This document shows positions 41,901 to 53,164 of a stretch of DNA of 64,000 nt, one piece after another. Both the position numbers and the translations under genes were made by a program. The stretch is from NCBI GenBank assembly GCA_963682175.1, contig OY821771.1, positions 27,114,201 to 27,178,200 of the forward strand. The letters are read 5' to 3'. How positions within the stretch are numbered: the first letter of the stretch is position 1; every line of letters starts with the position of its first letter. The notes below the pieces were generated by a model that worked only from the letters and a program-made list of their open reading frames with translations, did not search any database and was not told where the DNA came from. The DNA comes from Triglochin maritima. Taxonomy: Eukaryota > Streptophyta > Magnoliopsida > Alismatales > Juncaginaceae.

Positions 41901-43470
41901 TCATGTAGTTTGTGACTCTTATGCATTTGTCTCTACATTAGAACCCTAGAAAGTAGAAAAAGCATGTAATGATGAATTTTGTCTAATGGCTATGTATGAA
42001 GAGCTAAATCCAATTTGTTCGAAATAATGTTTGGCAACTTGTCAAAAAACCAACAAACCAATCGGTTATTGGAACTAAATAATATTTCAAAACAAACTTG
42101 ATGAAGACGGGAATGTAGTTAGAAACAAAGCTAGGCTCGTTGCTCTAGGCTACCGCCAAGAGGAGGGGATAGACTTTGATGAAACTTATGCCCATGTTGC
42201 TCGAATGGAAGCCATTTACATGTAGTTAGCATATACATCTTATATAGACATAAAATTATTTCAAATGGATGTTAAAAGTGCTTTCTTAAATATCTTTATC
42301 AATGAAGAAGTTTATGTTGCACAACCCTGGATTTGTAAATGAAACTTACCCAAACCGTGTGTTCAAACTTAAGAAGACTCTTTATGGCCTCAAACAAGCT
42401 CCTAGAGCTTGGTATGAGAGGTTGAAGAACTTTTTTTATCAACAAGGGTTTTTGTGTGGGTAACGTTGATACCACTCTTTTTGTTAAATCTTATGATCAT
42501 GATCTTTTAGTGGTACAAATATATGTGGATGACATATATTTGGTGCAAGTAACCCGCGTCTTTGTGAAGAATTTTCTATGTCTATGCAGGGGGAGTTCAA
42601 GATGAGCTTAATTGGTGAACTAAACTTCTTCCTCGGACTCCAAATTAATCAAACTCAAGATGGGAACTTCATACACCAAGAAAAGTACACAAAAGAACTT
42701 CTAAAACGCTTTGGTCTTGAAGATAGCAAGCCATACAAGACTCCCATGAGCACTAGCACTAAATTGGACAAAGATGAAAATGGCAAAGATGTGGATATCA
42801 AGAAATATCAAGGTATGATTTGATCCTTGCTCTACCTTACTACTAGTCACCCTGATATCATGTTTGTCGTGTGTTTATGCGCTCGTTTTCAAGCATGTCC
42901 AAAAGAATCTCACTTAAATGCTTTAAAATGATTTTTTTGATATCTCAAAGGCTCTCAAGATTATGGTTTCTTTTACCCCAAGACTAGGGCTTTTGATCTT
43001 GTTGCTTATAGCGACGCCGACTACGCCGGTTGCATTTGAGATCGTAAAAGCACTGTGGCACTTGCCAATTTTTGGGTAAATTTCTCGTCTCTTGGTTTAG
43101 TAAGAAACAAGATAGTGTTGCATTGTGTACAACTGAGGCCGAATATATCGCCGCCGGTTGTGCATGTGCACAAGTCCTATGGATGAGGCAAACCCTCAAG
43201 GACTTGCAACTTGAGTTTCAAACTACCCCTATTTTTTGGGATAATACGAGTGCAATCAATCTTTCGAAAAATCCCATTTTGTATTCAAGAACTAAGCACA
43301 TTGAAGTAAGATATCATTTGCTTAGAGATCATGCTACCAAGGAAGACATCAAACTTGTATTCGTACCTACAAATGATCAATTAGCGGACATCTTCACTAA
43401 ACCTCTTAATGTGGATCAATTCCATCATATAAGACTAAATCTAGGTATGTGCAACTTAAATGACTTATAA
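41901..43470 (+). pseudogene. Copia reverse transcriptase and RNase H (copy B)
   Basis: RT motifs in several frames: [43 protein letters not shown], and the catalytic YVDD at 42522-42533. Then MSLIGELNFFLGLQI (42602-). RNase H: YSDADYAG near 43010, WFSKKQDSVALCTTEAEY, NTSAINLSKNP, RTKHIEVRYHLLRDH and the terminal LADIFTKPL ending at 43470. At least five stops or shifts interrupt it (for example near 42225, 42330 and 42540). RT copies the element RNA into DNA; this copy cannot. Confidence 0.87.
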
Positions 43471-43559
43471 CCTGGTAATATCATGCTATATATTTCGAAA
43501 ATTGCATCTTGATTGGGTTAATCATTGAGTTCTGTGGATTTTTTGATGTGCTTTGGGCT

Positions 43560-44240
43560 GTATTTCTTTCTCAAACTCGTTTCGGTCGACCGAAATTGGT
43601 GTTTTGTTCTACCGGATTGTTGTGTTGGGTTGTTTTTACCTCTCTGTCTGTTAGACCGAATGTCTCATGCTCGATTGGTTACTTAAGTTCACTTAAGTGA
43701 TCGGTCGGACCAGTTTTCGTTCGGTCGACCAGTTTGTTTTTTGTTGTTTTTTTCATCCGTTGTTTGACCGAATTCTCTTCTGACCTTACTCTTTCGCATT
43801 CTTTGTTAAACCAATTGACCGGTATATCATCCTTGGTCGATCGAATATCTCCAGGTATTGTGTGTTTTTTAGTGTCGGTCGACCGATCCAAAACCCTTTT
43901 CCGACCGAATTTCGTCACGAAGTTCTTGTTTTCCGCTCTTTCGTATTACGATCAACTAGTGGGCATCTTTTGTCCTTCCGTTTTTTCTCCAGGATCTTTG
44001 CACTTTCTCGTATTGGTCGACCGTTTGCCTCTCTAGTCAACCGTTCACTCAATTCGCCAAAGTTTCCCCTCAAAATTTTTAACCTCGCGGTCAACCATTG
44101 TCCTTTTTCCCTGCTACTTTAGGCAAAATCGTGTTTTACCTTTCACTTTTTACCCTCTCCATTCTAACCCTAACCTCTGCCTCTCTCCCTCCGGTCGACC
44201 TCCCACCCTCTTCCGGCCGTCCATCTCGCCATTTTCTTCC
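43560..44240. repeat. GGTCGACC palindrome array in the pol/env-like spacer (copy B)
   Basis: Exact GGTCGACC near 43586, 43722, 43878, 44016 and 44193, plus variants such as GGTCGATC, GGTCAACC and TTCGACCG every 30-70 bp. The array lies between the RNase H stop and the env-like frame. The matching spacer of copy C (49735-50275) has the same feature. Confidence 0.8.
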
Positions 44241-44311
44241 ACCATTTGCCTCCCCTCACCTTCCTCCACCTCTCTTCACCCTTCTTTGCCTATCTCCACC
44301 CTCTCTCCTCG

Positions 44312-45570
44312 ATGGGACACAAGAAATTGGCCGCCCATAAAGCTCCCGTTGAACCGGCCGTTGTCTCCTCCGAGCGTCACACTAAGAAGAGACACAATCA
44401 TCCTCCTGCCTCCTCGAGTGCTCCATCTCCACCAACTCATCCATTCTTCCCGATTGATGAAGACACTAAAAAAGAATGGGACACCAACTAGTCACTTGCT
44501 CCGTTCATTCCGTGTCGCAAGGTTGAGGTAGCCGCCTTTGTCAATTACTCTCTTAGGGAATACTTAGATGCAAATAAGCTCACATATAGCCACACTAGAT
44601 TAGCATCTAAACCCTACTACCCATTTCTTGTCCAACAATTTTACTGCAATTTGCGCAAAGATTCAAATCGTCACATCTACACTACTATGATAAATGGCAC
44701 TAGATACGCAATACACCCGAAGTCATTGCATCCGCTCTAGGTATGGTGTCTACTAGTTTTCACATATATTTAGATTCACCTTTATCCGTTATACCTGATA
44801 CTGATATTGAGAAAATGGTCGATGAACTTTATGTTGTGGTACCACAACAGGTTAATGGTAGAATCAAACATAATGCCTCTCGTGAGCATCCCTTACCCCG
44901 CATTTTAGCACAGATTGTGTCATATAATCTTTATCCCAAAGTAGGCCACCATAATGAGATTTCACCTTTTGAGCTTATTTGCATCTATTGTATCTATAAG
45001 AAGATAACGGTAGATTGGCCTTTCTTCGTTTTCCTTCACATGTGGCATCGGCATGGAAAGTATCTCCCTTACCCTATGTAGTTGACGGCCATCTTTGCCC
45101 ATTTGATGATCAACGTCTCTCCTTTCCCGTCGGCTATCTATAAATACCCAATAGATCAAACCACCTTGGCCAAAATGAAGACTATTGCCTCCTCATCTCC
45201 ACAACCTTCCTCTGACGAGGAATCTGGTGAAGACAACATCGATGAAGAGGAAGACGAAGCCGCTGGAAATCCAAGGTGGATGCCTCTTCATGCTCCACGG
45301 GAGTCGGTTCGTGGTGGGGAGAGGGAGACATAGAGGCTTGGACTCAGGGTAATTGGTCAGCTTCTAGTTCGATGGATTTACATTGTTTTCAGCACCTTTC
45401 TGATCGAGTGATGCATTAGAAGCCTCCACTTCGGCTCATTTTGATCAACTTGAAGCCTCAGCTTCTGCTCGCTTCGATCGTCTTGAAGCCCATATCAATG
45501 CTCGCTTTGGCTCTTTGATGAGTGGGATTGATTCCCTTTCTTCACGCTTTCGTGATCATCGTCTTAACTG
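44312..45570 (+). pseudogene. Env-like / putative plant transposon protein (copy B)
   Basis: Starts MGHKKLAAHKAPVEP; a TAG at 44489-44491 follows WDTN, after which the frame goes on with APFIPCRKVEVAAFVNYSLREYLDANKL, YYPFLVQQFYCNLRKDSNRHIYTTMINGTRY, VNGRIKHNASREHPLPRILAQIVSYNLYPK and ITVDWPFFVFLHMW. The layout resembles the 'putative plant transposon protein' domain annotated in env-like ORFs of plant retroelements. An acidic stretch (SSDEESGEDNIDEEEDEAAG) and, in another frame near 45420-45560, a heptad-like repeat (LEAS.SA.FD.LEA...ARFGSLMSG) follow. I see no signal peptide. Family assignment rests on pattern memory; copy C has a related frame. Confidence 0.6.
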
Positions 45571-45997
45571 AATTTCTGGTTGTTTGGTTTTGCTTTAACC
45601 TTGTGTCTTTTGCTATTTGCTTTCAACTTCGTCTATTGTTGTACTTGGTTTCAAAACATGGTCGTTTGTTGTCTTTGTTTTGACTCCGTTGGGTAATGTT
45701 GTTTGAACCTTTACTACTTGGTTGTGTGATTGGCTCTTAGTAATGTATCTTATTTTGAATGCATGGTTAGAATTCCTATTGTCTTTTTTGTTATTTCTTT
45801 GCGCTTCCGTTATTTTATCTCATGATAAGCCTTAATTGTATCATCTTTTTTTCATGCCAAAGACAGAGAAATAAATACATGCTTATAGATAGGGGGCTAT
45901 AAGATAGGGGGAGCATTAGAAATTGCTTAATGATGATAAAATTTGAAAAGAACATGTATTTAGAATGATAAGTTGTCATCATCAAAAAGGGGGAGAT
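45571..45997 (+). promoter_or_regulatory. Multiple polypurine tracts before the copy B 3' LTR
   Basis: ATAGGGGGCT (about 45889), ATAGGGGGAGC (about 45904) and AAAAAGGGGGAGATT directly before the LTR (45984-45997). Repeated polypurine tracts upstream of the 3' LTR are a reported feature of Sireviruses. The rest of the stretch is T-rich and non-coding. Confidence 0.7.
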
Positions 45998-47826
45998 TGT
46001 TGGCTTTTTGGCTAATAATTGCTAATCCGTTTTGATGATTAACTAACATATCAATAAACACATGTATTCCATTAAAACCATCGCATGCATATATTGTATT
46101 TCTAACATTTCAGGAATCAAGTTGAATCAAGACAACAAATCAAGAATGAAGATTAGATAGGTTTATATTTCTTGTACTTAGGCCATAATGTAACATGGCA
46201 CTTGAAATCTTTGATGAATTGCATTGCATAACCATTAGGAAACCTATAGAAGTCTCACAATTAAATCCATATCATATTGACTTCAATAGGACTTTGACGA
46301 AACATAGAAACTTACCTAGAATATGTTTTCTGCGTCAAAACGGTCGACCAGAATACCATATGGTTTGACCGAAATTCAATAGACTCTTATTCCCTTTCCC
46401 AACGGTCGACCATACCTTTCCTTAGTTCGACCGATGCCTTATTGTGCCTTCACAGGCTTGATCGGCCGACCAAATCCTTTTCTCAGGTCGACCGTGTCTC
46501 TTTGTCAAGTTGAGTTAACCCAGTTCGACCGATACACGTCCCACTCACCTATATTATATTGACACGTGTCCTGGTTTGAGTAGATATCGTTCGACCAAAA
46601 GTTTAGTTTCTCAAATTATTTGGACTTCAATAGGTCATCCAAACTTAGATCAGAAATCACAAAACCAAACCTAAACTACCTGTGCCGATTCGGTCGACCG
46701 AACCACCTTCGTTTGACCGATTGATCTTTTAACCAATAGTGATTTTAACTGCTCGACCGGTCGATCGTAACCTTTTTGGCCGACATTCTACACGTGTCAT
46801 TTGACTATTAGACTTGTCCTATTATACCAACAGTCGTATTCACATTTTTATCCATACCATAGAAATACATTTGACCATCGATCGATCGTGGAACTAGTTT
46901 TGGTGGACCGAACATAGACATCTCTTAAACCTCATAGTGCCAGTTTTTATTGGTCGATCGAATACACCATTTTGTTTGACCGTTTGTCCCTGGACTTTCC
47001 TGGACAATAATTCTGGACTGCCTAATCAGTCTACTATTCCACCTTTGGTTCGACCGTTCACTTAAGTTATAGCCCTGTTCGTTCGACCGCCCCTTGTTCG
47101 GTTGACCGTTTGTTTCTAGAACTGTCTAGATGCAACTTGTGGACAGAACTCAATCGACCGTTTTACCTATTTCGGTGGACCAAACTTAACCAGAACAATG
47201 ACCTGTGATTCTCTATTTGTGTTTCTCACACATTCCTCTATCACTTTTGTCACAACGACTATAACCCTTTAGGAGCTTATAAATAGATGTTACCAAGACA
47301 CAATTCAACAACTATTACACTTCATATTGTCATACACATCTAAGAGAAACTCCCAAGCTTTCAATTCCCTAATCCTACTCTCCAAGCCTAAATTCCACAC
47401 CTTTGATCAATTCCATATCTACTCAAAGTGTGCTCAAGTTTAGAGAGTGTGATCCACTCAATTTCTCAGTCAAGCAAAGTTTGTAAAGGCTCCGGTGAAA
47501 GCCCAAAGCATCCTTCTCGGATTGTGAGAGGAGGATTCCAAGCTAGGCGAGGGTTGTTTGCTAGATTGAAGATTGTAAGGCTTTGTCTCCCAGTCCGGAA
47601 TGGGGATCTATAGTGAAGTCGTGAGCGGAGCTCGTGGAATCAAGTGGAGCTTGCAAGAGAGGAAGTAGGCGGGAGACCGAACCTCTATAAAAATCCTCGA
47701 GTTCTTTGTGGTTTGCTTGTTTCTTCCCTACTTTGTTTAAATTGTTTCTGCTACACATCTTGCTTGTTTAAGTAGGGATTCAAGCTTAAAATTGATTAGA
47801 TTTAGTGACCCATAACGACCCCACAA
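45998..47826 (+). repeat. Copy B 3' LTR, chimera of subtypes b and c
   Basis: 45998-46614 matches LTR-b (TGTTGGCTTTTTGGCTAATAATT...ACCAAAAGTTTAGTTT). From about 46615 the sequence follows LTR-c (GGACTTCAATAGGTCATCCAAACTTAG, TATA box GAGCTTATAAATAGATG near 47275, end ...CGACCCCACA). At 1829 bp it is longer than LTR-c (about 1523). No primer site follows; sequence passes straight into the pol of copy C. Confidence 0.7.
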
Positions 47827-47827
47827 A

Positions 47828-49600
47828 AAAACTAGTTGTGTTGAGGAATCTCTACACGTCAACTTTTATGAATTAGCATTTGTAGATAATTCCTCTCTTG
47901 ATGATGATTACATGGATGCCTTTAGACATGTATCATCGCAATATGCCACACTTGAGTCTCATCAAGATCCTCTAAGTTCTCCACAAAAGGACAAAGAGGA
48001 ACTTCCCAAGGATTGGAGCTATAAAAAGGATCATCCGAAAGACCTTGTGATAGGAGATGTGTCTCAAGGTGTGACTACATGGTATAGAGCTTATGTGGTT
48101 TGTGACCCTTACACTTTTATTTCTACATTAGAACCCAAGAAAGTAGAGCAAGCTTACAATGATGAATTTTTGTTAATGGCTATGCATGAAGAATTAAATG
48201 AATTTGTTCGAAATGACGTTTGGGAACTTGTTGAAAAACCTTCTAATCAAACCATTATTGGAACTAAGTGGAACTAAGTGGATCTTCCGAAACAAGCTTG
48301 ATGAAGACGGGAATGTAGTTAGAAACAAAGCTAAACTCGTTGCTCAGGGCTACCGCCAAGAGGAGGGACTAGACATTTATGAAACTTATGCTCTCGTTGC
48401 TCGTATGGAAGTCATTCATATGCTTTTAGCCTATGCAACTTTTATGGACATCAAAAAAATTCAAATGGATGTTAAAAATGATTTTCTTAATGGTTTTATT
48501 AATGAAGAAGTTTATGTTGCACAACCACTCGGATTTGTAAATGAAACTTACCCAAACAATGTATTTAAACTTAAGAAGGCTCTTTATGGACTCAAGCAAG
48601 CTCCTAAAGGTTGGCATGAGATGTTCAAGAACTTCTTAATTAACAAAGGTTTCACAATAGGTATAGTGGATATCACTCTATTTGTAAAATCTCATTATCA
48701 TGATCTATTGGTAGTACAAATATATGTGGACGATATCATTTTTGGTGCAAGTAAACCGTCTTTGCGAAGAATTTTCCAAGTCTATGCAGGGCGAGTTCGA
48801 GATGAGCTTAATTGGGGAACTAAATTTCTTCCTCGGATTCCAAATCAAGCAAACTCAAGATGGGAACTTCACACACCAAGAGAAATACACAAAAGAACTT
48901 CTTAAATGCTTTGGTCTTGAAGATTGCAAATCCCACAAGACTCCAATGAGAACAAGCTTGAAATTTGACAGGGATGAAAATGACAAATATGTGGACATCA
49001 AGAAATATCGTGGTATGATCAGATCTTTACTTTATCTTACTACTGGTCGCCCCGATATAATGTTTGTTGTGTATTTGTGTGCTTGTTTTCAAGCATGTCC
49101 TAAAGAATCTCACTTAAACGCTTTGAAAATGATTTTTCGCTATCTTAAAAGTTCTCCGGATTTTAGATTGTTTTATCCCAAGACTAGGGCTTTCGATCTT
49201 GTTGTTTATCGCGACGTTAACTATGCTAGTTCTATCTTAGATCGTAATAGTACAAGTGGCATTTGCCAATTTTTGGGAAAATCTCTTGGGTCTTGGTTTA
49301 GTAAGAAACAAAATAGTGTTGCATTATCTACAACTGAGACCGAATATATCTCCGCCGGTTGTGGTTGTGCGCAAGTGTTATGGATGAGGCAAACCCTCAA
49401 AGACTTGAAACTTGAGTTTCAAACTACTCATATTCTTTGTGATAATACAAATGCTATTAATCTTTAGAAAAATCCAATTTCGCATTCAAGAAGCAAGCAT
49501 ATCGAAGTAAGACATCATTTGCTTAGAGATCATGCAGCTAAAGAAGACATCAAACTTGTGTTTTTCCTACAAATGATCAATTAGACTCAATCTAGATATG
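47828..49600 (+). pseudogene. Copia RT and RNase H (copy C)
   Basis: Linker VEESLHVNFYELAF, then RT: EFVRNDVWELVEKPSNQTIIGTKW, a 10-bp tandem duplication GGAACTAAGT (about 48259-48278) that breaks the frame, [89 protein letters not shown] and the catalytic YVDD at 48723-48734. A further frame change near 48775 precedes SMQGEFEMSLIGELNFFLGFQI. RNase H: GRPDIMFVVYLCA, VYRDVNYA (the D-A-D motif altered), WFSKKQNSVALSTTETEY and DNTNAINL, then TAG at 49465-49467. The terminal IFTKPL motif is deleted near 49575. Better preserved than copy B but inactive. Confidence 0.88.
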
Positions 49601-49734
49601 TGCAACTTAAATGATATATAACTTTGTCACATTATGCCATATTTTCGAAAATTGCATGTTGAATGAGTTATATTCCTTGTGTTTAGCGTCTTTTTGAACT
49701 GTTAGAAGTGTGTTTGGGTTGATTCCCTTTTTAG

Positions 49735-50275
49735 GCTTCTTTTGGTCGACCAGAATAGGCTTTCTGTGTAAGGTTAGTTCCTGCCCGATCTGATTCTTAA
49801 GTTCACTTAAGCGATTGGTCGAAACTTTTGTCGACGGTCGACCGTTGTAGTTCGACCGATAATTCCCTTGTTCGACCGATTTCTTTTCAGGTTTCTTCTT
49901 TTTCTTCAGTTGTTCGACCACCTCCTTTATTCGTTTGACTGATATTTCCAGGCATTTTAAGACTCTTCATTCGGTTGACCATTCTTTCATTTTTGTTCGA
50001 CCGAAATTTCTAGACTTTTTGTGATCTTTCCATCGATCGAGCGTGGCCTCGTTAGTTCAACCGAATTAACAAGCACTTTGTGCCTCTTCGTTCGGTCGAC
50101 CGTTTCCCTATTTCGTTCGACCAAAAATTACAGACAGTTGTTGCGTCTCTTTTTCGGTCGTCCGATCTGTTTTCCTGGTCGAACCTTTTCTCAAATCGAC
50201 ATGATTCCCCCCCCCCCCAATTTAACTGTTCGGTCGACCGCGATGCCCGTCCGGTCGACCGTTGATGCATGTTCT
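49735..50275. repeat. GGTCGACC palindrome array in the pol/env-like spacer (copy C)
   Basis: Exact copies near 49742, 49837, 50094, 50232 and 50253, with many variants (GGTTGACC, GTTCGACCG, CGATCGAGCG). A run of 12 C lies at 50207-50218 within it. Confidence 0.8.
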
Positions 50276-50469
50276 GCTACTTTTAGGGTAAAATTGTGGT
50301 TTCACTTTTCACTTCCATCTCTCTCCCTCTTTACCCTAGTCACTGCCTCTCCCTCCGGTTGACCTAGTTCCCCTTCTGGTCGGTGATCTGTTATTTTTAA
50401 ACCGCCATTCACCTACCTTCTTCTTCCTCTACCGTTTCTAACTTTCATTTTTGCATTTTCCACCATCAT

Positions 50470-51690
50470 CATGTCTAGTAGAAAGAAGATGGCTTGTCGC
50501 AAGAAATGCCCCGAACCGGATGTCATAACCACTGAACACCGCAGGATCGGCCTCCCATCGCCCCAAACGTTCGCCATCCACCTGCTCCTCTGACAAATCC
50601 ATTTTCTCTGATTCACAAGGATGCCCAAGCCGCTTGGGAAAAACTTTTCTCAGTTACTACTTTCATTCCATGTCGGACGGTTGAGGATCAGATTTCTTAT
50701 TTTTCTTTAAGAGAATTTCTTGATGCAAAAAGCTCACACTTAGCCTAACAAAACTTGCATCCAAACCCTGTTACCCATTCTTAGTACAACAGTTCCATTG
50801 CAACTTGAGAAAAGATCCTAATCTCCATATCTTTGAAACCATGATTAATGGGGTAACATATGAGATTGTCCAGGCTTGATTGCCACGGCTTTAGGTCTAG
50901 ACTATTCTGGGGTTCACTTATATGTAGACCACCCATATGCCATGCTAAAAGACACCCCTATATCTGACATGATCACCGTGCTTTATGCCACTCCTCGACC
51001 CACGAAAAATGGTAGAGTAGTGCACAATGCGTCTCTTTTGCATCCTCTTCCTAGGATATTAGCTTACATTGTGTCCTATAACCTTTTACCAAAATTTAGC
51101 CACCATAAGGAAATCTCTTTAGTCTAGTTTACTTGCATATATTGTCTCTTTAAGAAGATTCTGGTCAATTGGCCTCTATTCATATTTCTTCACATGTGGT
51201 TTCGCAAAGGAAGGTATCTTCCATACCCGATGTGGCTCGCATGTATTTTTGAGCATCTGAAGAGCAAGGTTTCCCCTTTTCCTTTGGCCATCTAGAAATA
51301 TCCTATTTGTAAGACAAACTTTATCAAAGATGAAATCTGGCGCCTCCACTTCTCAGCAACCATCATCTGGTGAGGAAACTGAAGAAGAACAAGAAGCGGA
51401 GGAGGCTCTCGCTGACCTGCGTTGGATGCCCAGCCAAGCTCCAAGGGACACGAGTGGTTCTTGGGGAGAGGGAGATCCAGATGCATGGACTTATGGTCAT
51501 AATTGGTCGGCTTCTAGTTTGTACGATGTCCATTCATTTTAGCAACTTTCTGACCGTGTTGATGCTTTCAAGGCCTCTACCTCTGCTCATTTTGATCGAC
51601 TTTAAGCCCGCGCAGCTGTTCGTTTTGACCCAGTAATGAGTGGGATTGATTCCTTTTCATCATATCTTTGTAATCAACGTCTTGACTGAT
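50470..51690 (+). pseudogene. Env-like / putative plant transposon protein (copy C)
   Basis: MSSRKKMACRKKCPEPDV near 50472, then TFIPCRTVEDQISYFSLREFLDA in another frame, and 50876-51127 with YSGVHLYVDHPYAMLKDTPISDMITVLYA and KNGRVVHNASLLHPLPRILAYIVSYNLLPK, followed after a stop by FLHMWFRKGRYLPYPMWLACIFEHL. This matches the copy B frame block by block. An acidic EETEEEQEAEEA stretch lies near 51373-51405. Many stops and shifts. Confidence 0.6.
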
Positions 51691-52134
51691 GTTTTGGTGT
51701 TGTTGTCAGGTTTGAAACTAGGTTTGCTATTTTGCTTGTGGTATTTGCTTTGAACTTTGAATGAATGATGTATTTGCTTTGAACTTTGAATGCTTGATGT
51801 AGTTTCTTTGTTTTGACTTTCACTTGGCTAGTTGTTTGACATTTTGTGTATGGAATCTATTTGAATGCCTCTTAACATTATTGTTGTCTCTTTTTGGCAT
51901 TGTCTTTATGCTTCCGCTATATGCTCTTATGACATGCTTTCAAATTACATGTTGTTCTCATTTCATTAATCTTTTTGATCATGCCAAAGGGGGAGAAGTA
52001 AATACATATCTTGTGTAAATAGCTAAGGGGAAATATTAGATTGGGGGAGCTATGAGATAGTGGGAGTTATCTTGATAAAAAATTGAAGATTAACATGTAT
52101 TAGATTCATAGGTTTTCATCATCAAAAAGGAGTT
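51691..52134 (+). other. Copy C 3' UTR with polypurine tracts
   Basis: T-rich non-coding sequence containing AAAGGGGGAGAAG (about 51984), ATTGGGGGAGC (about 52037) and, next to the LTR, AAAAAGGAGTT, a weaker tract than in copy B. Confidence 0.65.
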
Positions 52135-53164
52135 TGTTGGCTTTTTGGCTAACAATCGTTAATCTGTTTTGATGATTAATTAACATAACAATAAACACAT
52201 GTATATCTATTATAACATCACATGCATATGTGCACATATATCTTGGTGTTACTAACATTTCAGGTGACAAGTGATACACAAAGACAAGAAATAAAGTGAA
52301 AGAATAGATAGGATTTTCATTTCTTGTTCTTAATTAGGACTAAAATATAACTCGGCACTTGAACTATTGTTGAATTGCATTGCATGACACTTACAAAACC
52401 TATACTAATCTCATACTTAATTCCATATCAAATCGACTATGTTAGGTGACCGATCACACTTAGAAATTCCACTGAAAATAGGAAATCTGCTTCAACCAGT
52501 CGATCGGCTGACCATCTGGTTCTACCAGATTTAACAGACTCTTGCAAGTGCATTTTCAGTCCCAAACGGTAAACCGTCTCTTCATCCCCATTCGACCATT
52601 TTCATGTGTCAACAGTGAACTCCATGTTCGACCGTTTCAATCCTTGTTCACCAGTTATATCTTGACACATGTTCCCCAACCGGTCGACCGAAACTTCATT
52701 TTTGTTCGACCGTTTTACACTTTGTATTTCATTTGAATATGATTGTTATACTTGTCATATTATACAATGGTCGTATACACATACTTCTACCAACCCAACT
52801 CGTATACTTGGATACCGGTCGACCAATGCCAGGACGGCGGTCGACCGGATCAGACTCAATTAGAAATCCCAAACTTCTTGTTAATTTCGGTCGAACTGGA
52901 TCCTTGTTTGGTTGGACCGTTACATCAATTGTTTAAATATTATTCTGGCCAATTCTCCCTTAACGGTCGACCGATCCTATACTTGGTTCGACCGTTCACT
53001 TAAGTTACTGCCTGGGTGGATCGATCAGTATACACTTTATATCGACCGTTTTCTTATTTACAAGAAACCGGTCGACCGTTTGTCTCCTGATTTTAGTTCT
53101 GAACTTCTTTGTTTAATGCATCTTACTCAAATCACTATCACTTCAATTCCAATGGCTAGATTAT
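52135..53164 (+). repeat. Copy C LTR, subtype a, cut by the Athila-like element
   Basis: Starts TGTTGGCTTTTTGGCTAAC. It matches the copy A LTR up to AATTCCAATGGCTAGA (about 53160), where the Athila-like LTR begins. Exact GGTCGACC copies are near 52682, 52817, 52839, 52964 and 53070. Confidence 0.85.

Larger units (their letters stand above)
30749..47826 (+). mobile_element. Sirevirus-like Ty1/copia element, copy B (gypsy-split)
   Basis: Order: 5' LTR (30749-32286), tRNA-Met primer site (32289), gag, a nested gypsy element (33828-40168), protease, integrase, reverse transcriptase, RNase H (to 43470), a palindrome-rich spacer, an env-like frame (44312-45570), several polypurine tracts, and a 3' LTR (45998-47826) that is chimeric. 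Protein order PR-IN-RT-RH defines copia; the large size, env-like frame and repeated polypurine tracts fit the Sirevirus lineage. The coding region has many stops and shifts. Confidence 0.88.
47828..53164 (+). mobile_element. Sirevirus-like Ty1/copia element, copy C (5'-truncated)
   Basis: Starts inside pol (match to copy B from about 41640), then RT, RNase H, spacer array, env-like frame, polypurine tracts and an LTR of subtype a (52135-53164). The 5' LTR, gag, protease and most of integrase are missing. The LTR is cut at 53164 by the Athila-like element. Confidence 0.85.
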
